Assembly: GCA_943333125.1 (NCBI GenBank)
Contig: CALQSB010000006.1
Span: 22,163 to 86,162, forward strand
DNA: 64,000 bases
DNA from: Chitinophaga pinensis
GTDB taxonomy: Bacteria; Bacteroidota; Bacteroidia; Chitinophagales; Chitinophagaceae
Reading direction: 5' to 3'
Below are positions 24,033 through 31,861 of the stretch, in pieces (the stretch's first letter is position 1; each line of letters begins with the position of its first letter). Both the position numbers and the translations under genes were made by a program. The notes beneath the pieces are model-generated. The model worked only from the letters and a program-made list of their open reading frames with translations. It had not been told where the DNA came from and ran no database searches.

Positions 24033-26306
24033 TTATTTTTTATTTGCAAAATCTCTTCTGATAATATTCAAAGCAGCTCCTTCTTTAAACCATTCGATTT
24101 GTTGTTCGTTGTAAGAATGATTTACATTGATTTCATCTTGTGTGCCATCGTTATGATGCAATACTAGAGTGAGTTTTTGATTAGGAGCAAAAGTGGTTAA
24201 GCCGACAATGTCTATCGCATCATCTTCTTTGAATTTTTCATAATCAGCTTTATTATCAAAGGTCAATGCCAGCATTCCTTGTTTTTTCAAATTGGTTTCG
24301 TGAATACGGGCAAATGACTTTACCAATACCGCTCTAACACCAAGGTGACGGGGTTCCATAGCCGCATGTTCGCGTGAAGAACCTTCGCCATAATTTTCAT
24401 CACCTACAACTATACTTCCAATTCCGGCAGCTTTGTAGGCTCTTTGAGTTGAAGGCACTGTTCCGTATGCTCCAGTTATCTGGTTTTTGATATTGTCGGT
24501 TTTTTCATTGAAAAAATTAACCGCACCAATTAGCATGTTGTTGCTGATGTTGTCGAGATGTCCTCTGAATTTCAACCATGGACCAGCCATAGAGATATGG
24601 TCGGTAGTACATTTTCCTTTTGCTTTAATCAGCAATTTCAATCCTTTTAAGTCAATTCCTTCCCAGGCTGCAAATGGTTCTAATATTTGTAAGCGCTTGC
24701 TATCGGGAGAAACTATTACTTGCACATGACTTCCGTCTTCAGCGGGTGCCTGAAAGCCAGCATCTTCAACAGAAAATCCAGTAGGAGGCAATTCGAATCC
24801 TGTAGGAGGATCTAATTTCACCTGTTCTCCTTTATCATTGGTAAGGGTGTCCGTTAGCGGGTTGAAATTTAAATCACCGGCAATAGCTAATGCAGTTACA
24901 ATTTCTGGCGAACCTACAAAAGCAAAAGTATTGGGGTTGCCGTCAGCACGCTTTGCAAAGTTTCTGTTGAAACTATGAACGATGGTATTTTTCTCTGCTT
25001 TTTCTGCGCCTACTCTTGCCCACATTCCGATACAAGGTCCGCATGCATTAGCGAAAACGGTAGCACCAATATTTTCAAATATTTTCAAAAAACCATCTTT
25101 TTCAATTGTGTATCTTACCAATTCAGAGCCTGGAGTTATCGTGAATTCAGAATTTAATTTTAATCCTTTTTCAGAAACTTGTTTGGCTAAACTTACAGCA
25201 CGGCTGATATCTTCATAAGAAGAATTGGTACAGCTTCCAATCAAACCTACTTCAATTTTTGTGGGCCAGTTATGAGCAGCTGCGGCTTCTTTCATTTTAG
25301 AAATCGGGGTTGCTAAATCGGGAGTAAATGGTCCGTTTAAATGAGGTTCCAGTTCGCTCAGATTGATTTCAATTACCTGATCAAAATATTGAGATGGATT
25401 CGTGTATACTTCATCGTCACCTGTAAGATGTTCTTTGATTTTGTCGGCCATTGCAGCGATTTCTCCTCTGCCGGTTGCTTTCAGGTAGCGGCTCATGCTT
25501 TCGTCATAACCAAAAGTAGAGGTAGTGGCGCCTATTTCAGCACCCATGTTGCATATTGTACCTTTTCCGGTACAACTCATGTTTATAGCACCTTCTCCAA
25601 AGTATTCAACAACAGCACCGGTACCACCTTTAACAGTAAGAATTCCGGCAACTTTTAAGATAACATCTTTTGGGGCGGTCCAGCCATTAAGCTTCCCTGT
25701 GAGTTTGATGCCAATTAATTTAGGCATTTTTAATTCCCAGGGTAAACCGGCCATTACATCACAGGCATCAGCGCCACCTACGCCAATGGCAATCATGCCT
25801 AAACCACCTGCGTTAACAGTATGGCTGTCTGTACCAATCATCATGCCTCCTGGAAATGCATAATTTTCAAGAACTACCTGATGGATAATTCCAGCACCGG
25901 GCTTCCAGAAACCTATACCATATTTATTAGAAACAGAAGCAAGGAAATCGTACACTTCACTGCTTTCATTTACCGCTCTGTTCAAATCAGTTTTACTATC
26001 AATTTTTGCTTCAATCAGATGGTCGCAATGCACAGTACTAGGAACGGCAACAGTTGTTCTTCCCGATTGCATAAATTGCAGTAAGGCCATTTGCGCGGTA
26101 GCATCCTGCATGGCAACTCTGTCTGGTGCAAAATCCACATAATCATTTCCTCTTTCAAACAACTGAGTTGCATTACCCTGCCAAAGGTGGGCGTATAATA
26201 TTTTTTCGGTCAGGGTTAAAGGTTTACCTACTGATTTACGAGCTGCAGCAATTCTATCCGGAAATTCAGCGTATGCCTTTTTGATCATTTCAATGTCGAA
26301 AGCCAT
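24033..26306 (-). CDS. acn: Aconitate hydratase
   Basis: A 757-residue [4Fe-4S] enzyme that interconverts citrate and isocitrate in the TCA cycle. Cluster ligands appear as Cys in [12 protein letters not shown] and two Cys in [12 protein letters not shown]. Substrate-binding blocks include [26 protein letters not shown] and [13 protein letters not shown]. The mobile C-terminal domain has [15 protein letters not shown]. Length and motif spelling fit the mitochondrial-type aconitase found in Bacteroidota, not the longer IRP1-like AcnA. The start [12 protein letters not shown] is standard. A promoter box lies about 135 bp upstream, leaving a leader of about 130 nt. Confidence 0.96.
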   Translation of the reverse strand: MAFDIEMIKKAYAEFPDRIAAARKSVGKPLTLTEKILYAHLWQGNATQLFERGNDYVDFAPDRVAMQDATAQMALLQFMQSGRTTVAVPSTVHCDHLIEAKIDSKTDLNRAVNESSEVYDFLASVSNKYGIGFWKPGAGIIHQVVLENYAFPGGMMIGTDSHTVNAGGLGMIAIGVGGADACDVMAGLPWELKMPKLIGIKLTGKLNGWTAPKDVILKVAGILTVKGGTGAVVEYFGEGAINMSCTGKGTICNMGAEIGATTSTFGYDESMSRYLKATGRGEIAAMADKIKEHLTGDDEVYTNPSQYFDQVIEINLSELEPHLNGPFTPDLATPISKMKEAAAAHNWPTKIEVGLIGSCTNSSYEDISRAVSLAKQVSEKGLKLNSEFTITPGSELVRYTIEKDGFLKIFENIGATVFANACGPCIGMWARVGAEKAEKNTIVHSFNRNFAKRADGNPNTFAFVGSPEIVTALAIAGDLNFNPLTDTLTNDKGEQVKLDPPTGFELPPTGFSVEDAGFQAPAEDGSHVQVIVSPDSKRLQILEPFAAWEGIDLKGLKLLIKAKGKCTTDHISMAGPWLKFRGHLDNISNNMLIGAVNFFNEKTDNIKNQITGAYGTVPSTQRAYKAAGIGSIVVGDENYGEGSSREHAAMEPRHLGVRAVLVKSFARIHETNLKKQGMLALTFDNKADYEKFKEDDAIDIVGLTTFAPNQKLTLVLHHNDGTQDEINVNHSYNEQQIEWFKEGAALNIIRRDFANKK

Positions 26307-26441
26307 GATATAATTAGTTTAAGGTTTGATTAGTTTAGTGCTCAATGTTTAATAATTATGATGTCGTGTATGAATTCAAAATAGTCATCACTATATACAA
26401 AACAATCAAACAGTGTAGAAAAAGAGTTTTTTTCTCGGATG

Positions 26442-26449
26442 CAAAATTA
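26442..26449 (-). promoter_or_regulatory. -7 box of aconitase
   Basis: Reads TAATTTTG on the minus strand, an exact TAnnTTTG. The leader to the ATG at 26306 would be about 130 nt; no strong hairpin was found in it. Confidence 0.45.
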
Positions 26450-26497
26450 CTGAAACGAAGTTAGTTTTTTACATAAAAATCTGTATTTTTAAGGACA

Positions 26498-26716
26498 ATG
26501 AATAAGCTCAAACATTTTGTGGAATGGCATCTATTTGGGGTTTGTGCAGCCGTTGGAGAAAAGATGGGCATTGCCAACAGTATAATCAGAAAATACTTCA
26601 TCTACATTTCCTTTCTTACTATGGGGTCTCCGTTAATAATATATCTGTTCGTCGCTTTTTGGATGAACGTTAAAAAGTATGTGAGAATATCCAGGAGAAA
26701 TCCGGTAGGGATTTGA
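26498..26716 (+). CDS. Small PspC-domain membrane protein
   Basis: A 72-residue protein with a single PspC-like domain. FGVCAAVGEKMGIANSIIRKYFIYI matches the PspC core in pattern (two adjoining segments), followed by one membrane helix GSPLIIYLFVAFWMNV and a basic tail KKYVRISRRN. PspC proteins take part in envelope-stress responses in some bacteria; no other psp gene is nearby. The ATG is preceded by AAGGACA, the nearest thing to a Shine-Dalgarno in this window. Confidence 0.75.
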   Translation: MNKLKHFVEWHLFGVCAAVGEKMGIANSIIRKYFIYISFLTMGSPLIIYLFVAFWMNVKKYVRISRRNPVGI

Positions 26717-26720
26717 TGTT

Positions 26721-26808
26721 CCAAAGGTTGAAAATGTTCAAAACGTTCAAAATGTTTTTTTAGCATCTCAAACCTTTTGAACCTATTAAACCTCTTGAAC
26801 CTTATAAA
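26721..26808. repeat. Opposed arrays of a 9-bp repeat
   Basis: The left half (26721-26760) repeats a 9-bp unit close to AAAGGTTCA on the plus strand. The right half (26768-26808) carries the same unit about four times on the other strand (AACCTTTTG, AACCTATTA, AACCTCTTG, AACCTTATA). Together they can form a long imperfect hairpin. The array fills the convergent gap between the PspC gene and kdsA and contains the kdsA stop codon, so it may act as a bidirectional terminator. Confidence 0.7.
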
Positions 26809-27623
26809 ACTGCTTTCCTCAAAACCACCAATTTCTCCAGCAAAGGTTCTAATAAATTGAGGTGTAACATATTTGCGCCATCGCTTTTTGCTTTGGATGG
26901 ATCGGGGTGAGTTTCTATAAATAATCCATCAGCGCCGGTTGCAATAGCAGCTTTGGCAATAGTTTCAATGAGTTGAGGGTTTCCTCCGGTTATACCAGAA
27001 GTTTGATTGGGTTGTTGTAAAGAATGGGTACAGTCCATTATTACAGGAACGCCAATTTCTTTCATCCAGGTAATATTTCTGTAATCAACAATTAAGTCCT
27101 GGTATCCAAAACTGTTTCCTCTTTCGGTGAGCCAAACTCTTTCATTACCGGCTTGTTTTATTTTGTCAACTGCAAATTTCATGGAAGGGCCACTTACAAA
27201 TTGCCCTTTTTTTACGTTTACCATTTTATTGGTTGCAGCAGCTGCTAGCAATAAATCAGTTTGTCGGCAAAGGAATGCAGGGATTTGAAGGGCATCAACA
27301 TATTCGGCAGCAATAGCCGCTTCATTAGCGGTATGAATATCCGTGATGGTTGGGATGTTTAATTTCTGGCCTGCAGCATGTATTAATTTCAACGCTTGTT
27401 CATCGCCGATTCCTGTAAAAGAGGAGCCACTTGTGCGGTTGGCTTTTTTATAAGAAGCTTTAAAAATAAAAGGGATTTCAAGTCTTTTGCAAATGCTTGC
27501 TACTTTTTCGGAAATCTCCATAACCATTTCTTCATTTTCCACCACACAAGGGCCTGCAATGAGAAAGAAGTTGTTGTTATTATAATTTTGATGTTGAAAT
27601 AGTTCAGTTGTATAAGTATTCAT
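26802..27623 (-). CDS. kdsA: 3-deoxy-D-manno-octulosonate 8-phosphate synthase
   Basis: A 273-residue aldolase-type enzyme that joins phosphoenolpyruvate and arabinose-5-phosphate to make KDO-8-phosphate for lipopolysaccharide. IAGPCVVENEEM, FKASYKKANRTSGSSF, TDIHTANEA, QIPAFLCRQTDLL, VKKGQFVSGPSMK and IETHPDPSKAKSDGANML are the family blocks. Cys26 in AGPC stands where metal-independent enzymes have Asn, so this should be the metal-dependent class. The promoter box TAAATTTG ends 4 nt before the ATG, predicting a leaderless transcript. It shows that the organism makes KDO-containing lipid A glycolipid. Confidence 0.97.
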   Translation of the reverse strand: MNTYTTELFQHQNYNNNNFFLIAGPCVVENEEMVMEISEKVASICKRLEIPFIFKASYKKANRTSGSSFTGIGDEQALKLIHAAGQKLNIPTITDIHTANEAAIAAEYVDALQIPAFLCRQTDLLLAAAATNKMVNVKKGQFVSGPSMKFAVDKIKQAGNERVWLTERGNSFGYQDLIVDYRNITWMKEIGVPVIMDCTHSLQQPNQTSGITGGNPQLIETIAKAAIATGADGLFIETHPDPSKAKSDGANMLHLNLLEPLLEKLVVLRKAVL

Positions 27624-27627
27624 TTGG

Positions 27628-27635
27628 CAAATTTA
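27628..27635 (-). promoter_or_regulatory. -7 box of kdsA, abutting the start codon
   Basis: Reads TAAATTTG on the minus strand, an exact TAnnTTTG, with only CCAA before the ATG at 27623. Transcription starting 4-7 nt after the box would begin at the start codon. Confidence 0.55.
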
Positions 27636-27694
27636 GATAATTATTTTTCTATAGATAACAGTTTACTTTTACATTTACACCTTAATTGCTTTTT

Positions 27695-28645
27695 ATGGTA
27701 AAACAAAGAATTCTGGTTATTGGTGCCAGCGGTCAGATAGGAGTGGAACTGACACTTGCTTTAAGAAAAATCTATGGCAATAGTAATGTAATTGCTTCTG
27801 ATTTAAGAGAACAGAATCCATTGCTGGAAGGAAGTGGTCCTTATGTGAGTTTGGATGTAATGAATAAAGAGATGTTGCATGTTCAGGTGATTCGTCAGAA
27901 TATCACACAGATTTATTTGCTGGCCGCGATATTGTCGGCTACAGGAGAAAAAAATCCAAATTTGGCCTGGCATTTGAATATGCAAGGCTTGTTGAATGTA
28001 TTGGATATTGCCCGTGAAGAGAAATTGCATAAAGTTTACTGGCCCAGCAGTATTGCGGTATTTGGGCCTACATCGCCACAAGTAAATTGTCCGCAGCAAA
28101 CGATAATTGAACCCATTACTGTTTATGGGATCAGCAAATATGCGGGAGAGTTCTGGTGTAATTATTATCATCATAGATATGGGGTGGATGTGAGAAGTAT
28201 GAGATATCCAGGATTGATAAGTTATAAAAGTGCGCCTGGTGGAGGAACAACTGATTATGCTGTTGAAATATTTCATGAGGCATTGGCCGAAAAAAAATAT
28301 CAGTGTTTTTTAAAAGAAGAAACATACCTGCCTATGATGTATATGCCTGATGCGATAAAAGCTACTATAGAGTTGATGGAAGCGCCTGCAGATAAAATTT
28401 CCATTCGAACCTCATATAATATTTCAGGGATGAGTTTTTCTCCAAAAGAAATTGCGGCAGAAATAAAAAAGCATATTCCTGAATTTGAGATTTCTTATAA
28501 AGAAGATTATCGTCAAGCCATTGCGGATAGCTGGCCTGAAAGTATTGATGATTCAGTGGCCAGAAAGGATTGGGGCTGGAAGGAGGAATATAATTTATCG
28601 ACAATGGTAAAGGATATGATTGATAATATTGAAAAATTAGACTGA
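27695..28645 (+). CDS. L-threonine 3-dehydrogenase, short-chain-dehydrogenase type
   Basis: A 316-residue NAD-dependent enzyme of the UDP-galactose-epimerase-like SDR group. The frame opens at a TTG (27686); the ATG at 27695 gives MVKQRILVIGASGQIG with the Rossmann glycine motif. AAILSATGEKNPNLAWHLNMQG (split in two here: AAILSATGEK, then NPNLAWHLNMQG), the PSSIAVFGPTSP block and the catalytic YGISK are characteristic of the Flavobacterium and animal-type threonine dehydrogenases. The product 2-amino-3-ketobutyrate is split to glycine and acetyl-CoA. The next gene starts within its stop codon. Confidence 0.88.
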   Translation: MVKQRILVIGASGQIGVELTLALRKIYGNSNVIASDLREQNPLLEGSGPYVSLDVMNKEMLHVQVIRQNITQIYLLAAILSATGEKNPNLAWHLNMQGLLNVLDIAREEKLHKVYWPSSIAVFGPTSPQVNCPQQTIIEPITVYGISKYAGEFWCNYYHHRYGVDVRSMRYPGLISYKSAPGGGTTDYAVEIFHEALAEKKYQCFLKEETYLPMMYMPDAIKATIELMEAPADKISIRTSYNISGMSFSPKEIAAEIKKHIPEFEISYKEDYRQAIADSWPESIDDSVARKDWGWKEEYNLSTMVKDMIDNIEKLD

Positions 28646-29220
28646 TGAAGGCACTTGCAATTTCTTTTTTATTATTACTGTTTTCATTGAAAATAAATGC
28701 TCAGCTTAACGCCGAATACAGTTCAAAAAAAGGGAAATCAATAATAACGGCGAGCTATGGCATTGGGAATGTGTGGGTATATTTCTTAGAACATAATAGT
28801 TTGATTAAAGATATTCCGGATTATCAGGTTTCGAGCATCGGGCCATTTACTGTTTGTTATGAGAATTTTATCAGTAATAAAATCAGTATTGGTATAACCA
28901 CATCTTATTCAATAGTAAAAGGTGAGACAAAAAGATTTCTGGTTGATGAGCAAATTTCTATTTTCACTGCCTTAGCCAGAGCTAATTATCATTTTGGTCA
29001 CTCGAATAAATTTGATCCATATCTGGGAGGAGGTTTGGGTTATGTTCGTTCTGTGTATAGAAATAATTCTTCTATTCCAGGTCCCGTTCCCGGTGAATTT
29101 GGGTATTCTGCACAAATAGGGGCTCACTATTATCTTACAAAAAAGGCAGGCTTTTTCGGAGAGTTGGGTTATGTGAACGGGTCTTTCTTGCAATTGGGCT
29201 TTGTACTAAGATTTTTTTAA
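28645..29220 (+). CDS. Outer-membrane beta-barrel-like protein
   Basis: A 191-residue exported protein. The signal peptide MKALAISFLLLLFSLKINAQ ends in the AxA-like NAQ. The mature part alternates polar and hydrophobic residues, has Gly- and aromatic-rich strands (YLGGGLGYVRSVY, YSAQIGAHYYLT) and ends in FVLRFF, the terminal aromatic typical of barrel proteins inserted by BamA. Its ATG overlaps the TGA of the dehydrogenase gene by one base, so translation is coupled. The ligand is unknown. Confidence 0.75.
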   Translation: MKALAISFLLLLFSLKINAQLNAEYSSKKGKSIITASYGIGNVWVYFLEHNSLIKDIPDYQVSSIGPFTVCYENFISNKISIGITTSYSIVKGETKRFLVDEQISIFTALARANYHFGHSNKFDPYLGGGLGYVRSVYRNNSSIPGPVPGEFGYSAQIGAHYYLTKKAGFFGELGYVNGSFLQLGFVLRFF

Positions 29221-29360
29221 ATAGTTGAATTTCATTTAATTAAAGATTATTTAATTAAAAATTGTTAATTATTTTGTGGATTTCTTGTGGAAAACTGTCT
29301 TTTTTTCAAAAATTTGGGTTAGATTGCATCCATATTATTTAACCACTTAAATTACGTAAC

Positions 29361-29951
29361 ATGAAAAAAGTATTTTTATCTATTGCTTTGATCACCGCTT
29401 TTGGTGTTGCAAATGCTCAAGAAGGTTTTTCTAAAGGAAATACCTTTCTAACAGGTTCATTGGGAATCTCTTCTCAAAATGACAAAGATTTTGAAGAAAA
29501 ATCTAATTCAACAACGTTCACTGTAGGAGTTGGGCATTTCCTTAGCGACAATGTTGCAGTAGGAGTAAACTTGGGCATTGGGTCTGCTAAAACAACATTG
29601 GTTTCTGTGACCACTGAAGAAACAAGTGCAATGGCTGTTGGCGCTTTTGGTAGATATTATTTCTCTCCTAAGAGTAAATTCTCTATGTTCGGTCATTTAG
29701 GAGTGAATTATTTAAGCGGTACAGATAAATTAGCTGAACCAGACCTGAAAGTAACAGGAATGGATATATTTGCGGCCCCAGGTTTCAACTATTTTGTTTC
29801 CAAAAATCTGTCTTTAGAAGCAGTTATTGGAAGAATCGGGTACACGTCTATTAAAGCATCATCAGGTTCCGTCAATGCAAAAGGTACAACCGGCTTCGAT
29901 TTTGGTATAGACCTTACCAATGTTACATTTGGTATGAATCTTCGTTTCTAA
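29361..29951 (+). CDS. Outer-membrane beta-barrel porin-family protein
   Basis: A 196-residue exported protein with signal peptide MKKVFLSIALITAFGVANAQ. The mature part is an eight-stranded-barrel-like domain: FTVGVGHFLSDNVAVGVNLGIG in two strands, GRYYFSPKSKFSMFGHLGVNY, NYFVSKNLSLEAVIG and the C-terminal strand FGMNLRF ending in Phe. The pattern matches small OmpX/OmpW-like barrels of Bacteroidota. Its own terminator follows. The 140-bp gap before it is very AT-rich, with TTTAATTAAA-type runs and no exact promoter box. Confidence 0.8.
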   Translation: MKKVFLSIALITAFGVANAQEGFSKGNTFLTGSLGISSQNDKDFEEKSNSTTFTVGVGHFLSDNVAVGVNLGIGSAKTTLVSVTTEETSAMAVGAFGRYYFSPKSKFSMFGHLGVNYLSGTDKLAEPDLKVTGMDIFAAPGFNYFVSKNLSLEAVIGRIGYTSIKASSGSVNAKGTTGFDFGIDLTNVTFGMNLRF

Positions 29952-29973
29952 AATACATACAATGTCTTAAAAA

Positions 29974-30006
29974 TAAAGCTCATGAATTAAATCATGAGCT
30001 TTTTTA
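29974..30006. terminator. Bidirectional intrinsic terminator
   Basis: AAAGCTCATGA pairs with TCATGAGCTTT around ATTAAA, with a T-run after it. It lies between the convergent barrel gene and dapB. Confidence 0.88.
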
Positions 30007-30010
30007 TGTT

Positions 30011-30727
30011 TTAGAATGAAAGAACATCCCTCATCCCAAAGATTCCTTTTTTACCTAAAATGTACTCTGCAGCTATTACTGCCCCACTCGCAAATCCAAT
30101 TCTATTGTGTGCGGTGTGTTTAATTTCAATGCTGTCGATAGGAGAGTCATAACTGATGATATGAGTGCCTGGAGCAGGATCAATTCTTTTGCAGGTAATG
30201 CTTAATTTCTCATTATTTTCAGTCTCACCCAATACCCATTTTTCTTTATTTTGATTATTTTTTAAAATGCCTTCTGCCAATGTAATAGCTGTTCCACTGG
30301 GAGCGTCCTTTTTCTGGGTGTGATGAATTTCTTCGATGGAGATATTGTATTCAGGTCTGTTGTTCATAAACATAGCCAGCTTTTTATTCAATTCGAAAAA
30401 TATATTGACACCCACACTGAAATTACTGGCGAATAATAATGCGCCGTTTTTTTCGGTACAATAATTTTCGATTTCTTGCCATTGATTAAGCCAGCCTGTA
30501 CTGCCGCAAACCACAGGCACATTGGCATCGAAACATTTTTTTATATTTTCAACAGCACTATGTGGATTGGTGAATTCTATGGCAACATCGGCTTTTTGCA
30601 AATTTGAGGCAATTAAATCGTCGGTATTTTGGGAGGTAATTTTCAAAACAATTTCATGGCCGTTTTTCAATGCAACATCTTCTATTGCTTTTCCCATTTT
30701 GCCATATCCGATTAATGCGATTTTCAT
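30011..30727 (-). CDS. dapB: 4-hydroxy-tetrahydrodipicolinate reductase
   Basis: A 238-residue NAD(P)H-dependent reductase of lysine and diaminopimelate synthesis. The frame extends to a TTG at 30745, but the ATG at 30727 gives MKIALIGYGKMGKAIE with the Rossmann motif and follows the promoter. VCGSTGWL, ASNFSVGVNIFFELN, EEIHHTQKKDAPSGTA (catalytic His and Lys) and HTAHNRIGFASGAV are the DapB signature blocks. In many Bacteroidota dapB follows parA-parB-DUF5683 directly; here 1.1 kb of repeat and transposase sequence intervenes. Confidence 0.96.
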   Translation of the reverse strand: MKIALIGYGKMGKAIEDVALKNGHEIVLKITSQNTDDLIASNLQKADVAIEFTNPHSAVENIKKCFDANVPVVCGSTGWLNQWQEIENYCTEKNGALLFASNFSVGVNIFFELNKKLAMFMNNRPEYNISIEEIHHTQKKDAPSGTAITLAEGILKNNQNKEKWVLGETENNEKLSITCKRIDPAPGTHIISYDSPIDSIEIKHTAHNRIGFASGAVIAAEYILGKKGIFGMRDVLSF

Positions 30728-30742
30728 TTTATTAATTTGAAA

Positions 30743-30750
30743 CAAATATA
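30743..30750 (-). promoter_or_regulatory. -7 box of dapB
   Basis: Reads TATATTTG on the minus strand, an exact TAnnTTTG, 15 bp before the ATG. It lies between dapB and the palindrome cluster, so dapB can be transcribed independently of parAB. Confidence 0.5.
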
Positions 30751-30775
30751 ATTCAATTGATACAATGAATATTAT

Positions 30776-31093
30776 CGTTCACCAAACGTTCCGATGGAAC
30801 GAACGAAACGTAATTTACGGTTCTAGAGACGATATGTTCCTATGGAACATAAAAGGTTTGGTTTATTGGTGAGGCGAGAGGTTCCTTTAGAACAATAATG
30901 TTATTGAAATATTGGTAAATAGAATATATTACCCATTGGAACAAATTATTTATTTAATTACAATTTTAAAAACATTACATATACTGTAATACTGTTTCAT
31001 TTCAAACAATAACAAAAATGTTCCATAGGAACATGTCGTCTCTAGAAAAAATATGCAAATATATTTTGCGTTCCATAGGAACGCATGGTGACA
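30776..31093. repeat. REP-like palindrome cluster (BIME-like) beside the Y1 transposase
   Basis: Four palindromes of the form GTTCC-nnn-GGAAC are centred near 30794, 30842, 31026 and 31076. They form two nested inverted pairs. The inner pair, 30821-30850 and 31018-31047, matches at 29 of 30 positions. The outer pair, 30777-30801 and 31069-31093, matches at 20 of 25. In both outer copies the palindrome is followed, on the outward strand, by four bases and GGTGA. A weaker fifth copy (GTTCCTTTAGAAC) lies at 30881-30893. The cluster fills the 369-bp gap 30728-31096 apart from the dapB promoter, and starts 3 bp from the transposase stop. Confidence 0.8.
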
Positions 31094-31096
31094 TTT

Positions 31097-31558
31097 TTAT
31101 TGAGGGTCGATAAAAATATATTTTTCATCCCATTCAATTTCATAATCGTTCAAATATTCACGATATTCATCAAGAAAGTTTTCTTTATTATGATGTAATT
31201 CCTGATTTATAATATAATTAATTACCTGTTTTTTATCTCTTTTAGAATAGGAAAATGCACCATATCCTTTTTGCCATTCAAATTTTTTTGGCGTTAATGC
31301 TTGTGCATTAATCCATTTGCTGCTTTCTGTTTTTACATTTTGTATCAAAGCGGATATGCATTGATCAGGCTTGATTCCAACAAAGATGTGAATATGATCA
31401 TCTACACTGTTTATCTGAATCATCTTGTGTTTATTGTGTTGAAATATTCCTGTAATATATCCATGAAGCCTTTCTTTCCATGCTTTCTGAATCAATGCTT
31501 CTCTGTTTTTTACTGCAAAAACAAACTGAATATAAATCTGAGAATATGTATTTGACAT
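31097..31558 (-). CDS. Y1 (HUH) transposase, IS200-like / REP-associated type
   Basis: A 153-residue single-domain transposase. The HUH motif is His55-Ile-His57 in DDHIHIFVG and the catalytic Tyr is probably Tyr115 in INYIINQELHH. N-terminal YSQIYIQFVFAVKNRE is typical of this group. Length and motifs are intact, so it may be active. No accessory tnpB/IscB gene is present. The neighbouring nested palindromes suggest a RAYT that acts on REP sequences rather than a conventional IS200. It sits between DUF5683 and dapB on their strand. A hairpin spans the bases just before the ATG. Confidence 0.9.
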   Translation of the reverse strand: MSNTYSQIYIQFVFAVKNREALIQKAWKERLHGYITGIFQHNKHKMIQINSVDDHIHIFVGIKPDQCISALIQNVKTESSKWINAQALTPKKFEWQKGYGAFSYSKRDKKQVINYIINQELHHNKENFLDEYREYLNDYEIEWDEKYIFIDPQ

Positions 31559-31589
31559 TTGTACTGTTTTTATTTTCAGTACAAATTTA
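31559..31589 (-). promoter_or_regulatory. Promoter box and start-blocking hairpin of the transposase
   Basis: TAAATTTG (31582-31589, minus strand) is an exact -7 box. TTGTACTG and CAGTACAA (31559-31566 and 31577-31584) form an 8-bp stem ending next to the ATG. A transcript starting at this box would lack one arm, whereas read-through RNA from parAB would carry the full hairpin and could mask the start. Confidence 0.5.
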
Positions 31590-31861
31590 TTTAGGAATTA
31601 AAAACAGCTGTTGAATAAATGCTAATCTTTATTTTGTTGTGGCGTAATTTTATTTATCCTGGATTTTGCAGTTGGAATCATGTTGAAGGGGACAGACAAT
31701 AAAGTAGAGTGGTAGATCCGATTCCTTGTTCCACAACAAAGTGGACTGAAATAAGATCAAAAAATAAAGCAAGCGCTTGTCTTTGCGTCATTTTTTTCTT
31801 GTAATAAATTTAAAAAGGCAAAACCGGGGTTAACGAAAAAATAATAGAAGTATAAAATTCT
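31590..31861. other. Gene-free gap with repeat copy 2 and a split inverted repeat
   Basis: No coding frame is supported. TTTGTTGTGG (about 31633-31642) and CCACAACAAA (31731-31740) are inverted copies. TGTTCCAC (31727-31734) and GTGGA (31741-31745) form a parS-like but over-spaced pair. The palindrome GCAAGCGCTTG lies near 31769-31779. Repeat copy 2 occupies 31775-31834. The whole may be a decayed insertion. Confidence 0.4.
31775..31834 (+). repeat. Dispersed intergenic repeat, copy 2
   Basis: Same element as 17639-17698: GTCTTTGC, CATTTTTTTCTTGTAATA and GCAAAA are identical and in the same order. It ends about 28 bp before the DUF5683 stop; copy 1 likewise abuts the 3' end of a minus-strand gene. 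Confidence 0.6.

Noticed and set aside
25341..26084. Plus-strand frames opposite aconitase
   Set aside because: They are antisense shadows of a highly conserved gene, with no recognisable motifs or start context.
31097..31558. Full IS200/IS605 element with tnpB or guide RNA
   Set aside because: No TnpB/IscB-like frame, no target-adjacent boundary pair around the gene and only the single-domain transposase were found.
31590..31861. Small RNA gene in the DUF5683 3' gap
   Set aside because: Inverted repeats exist, but there is no promoter plus terminator pair that would define a transcript.
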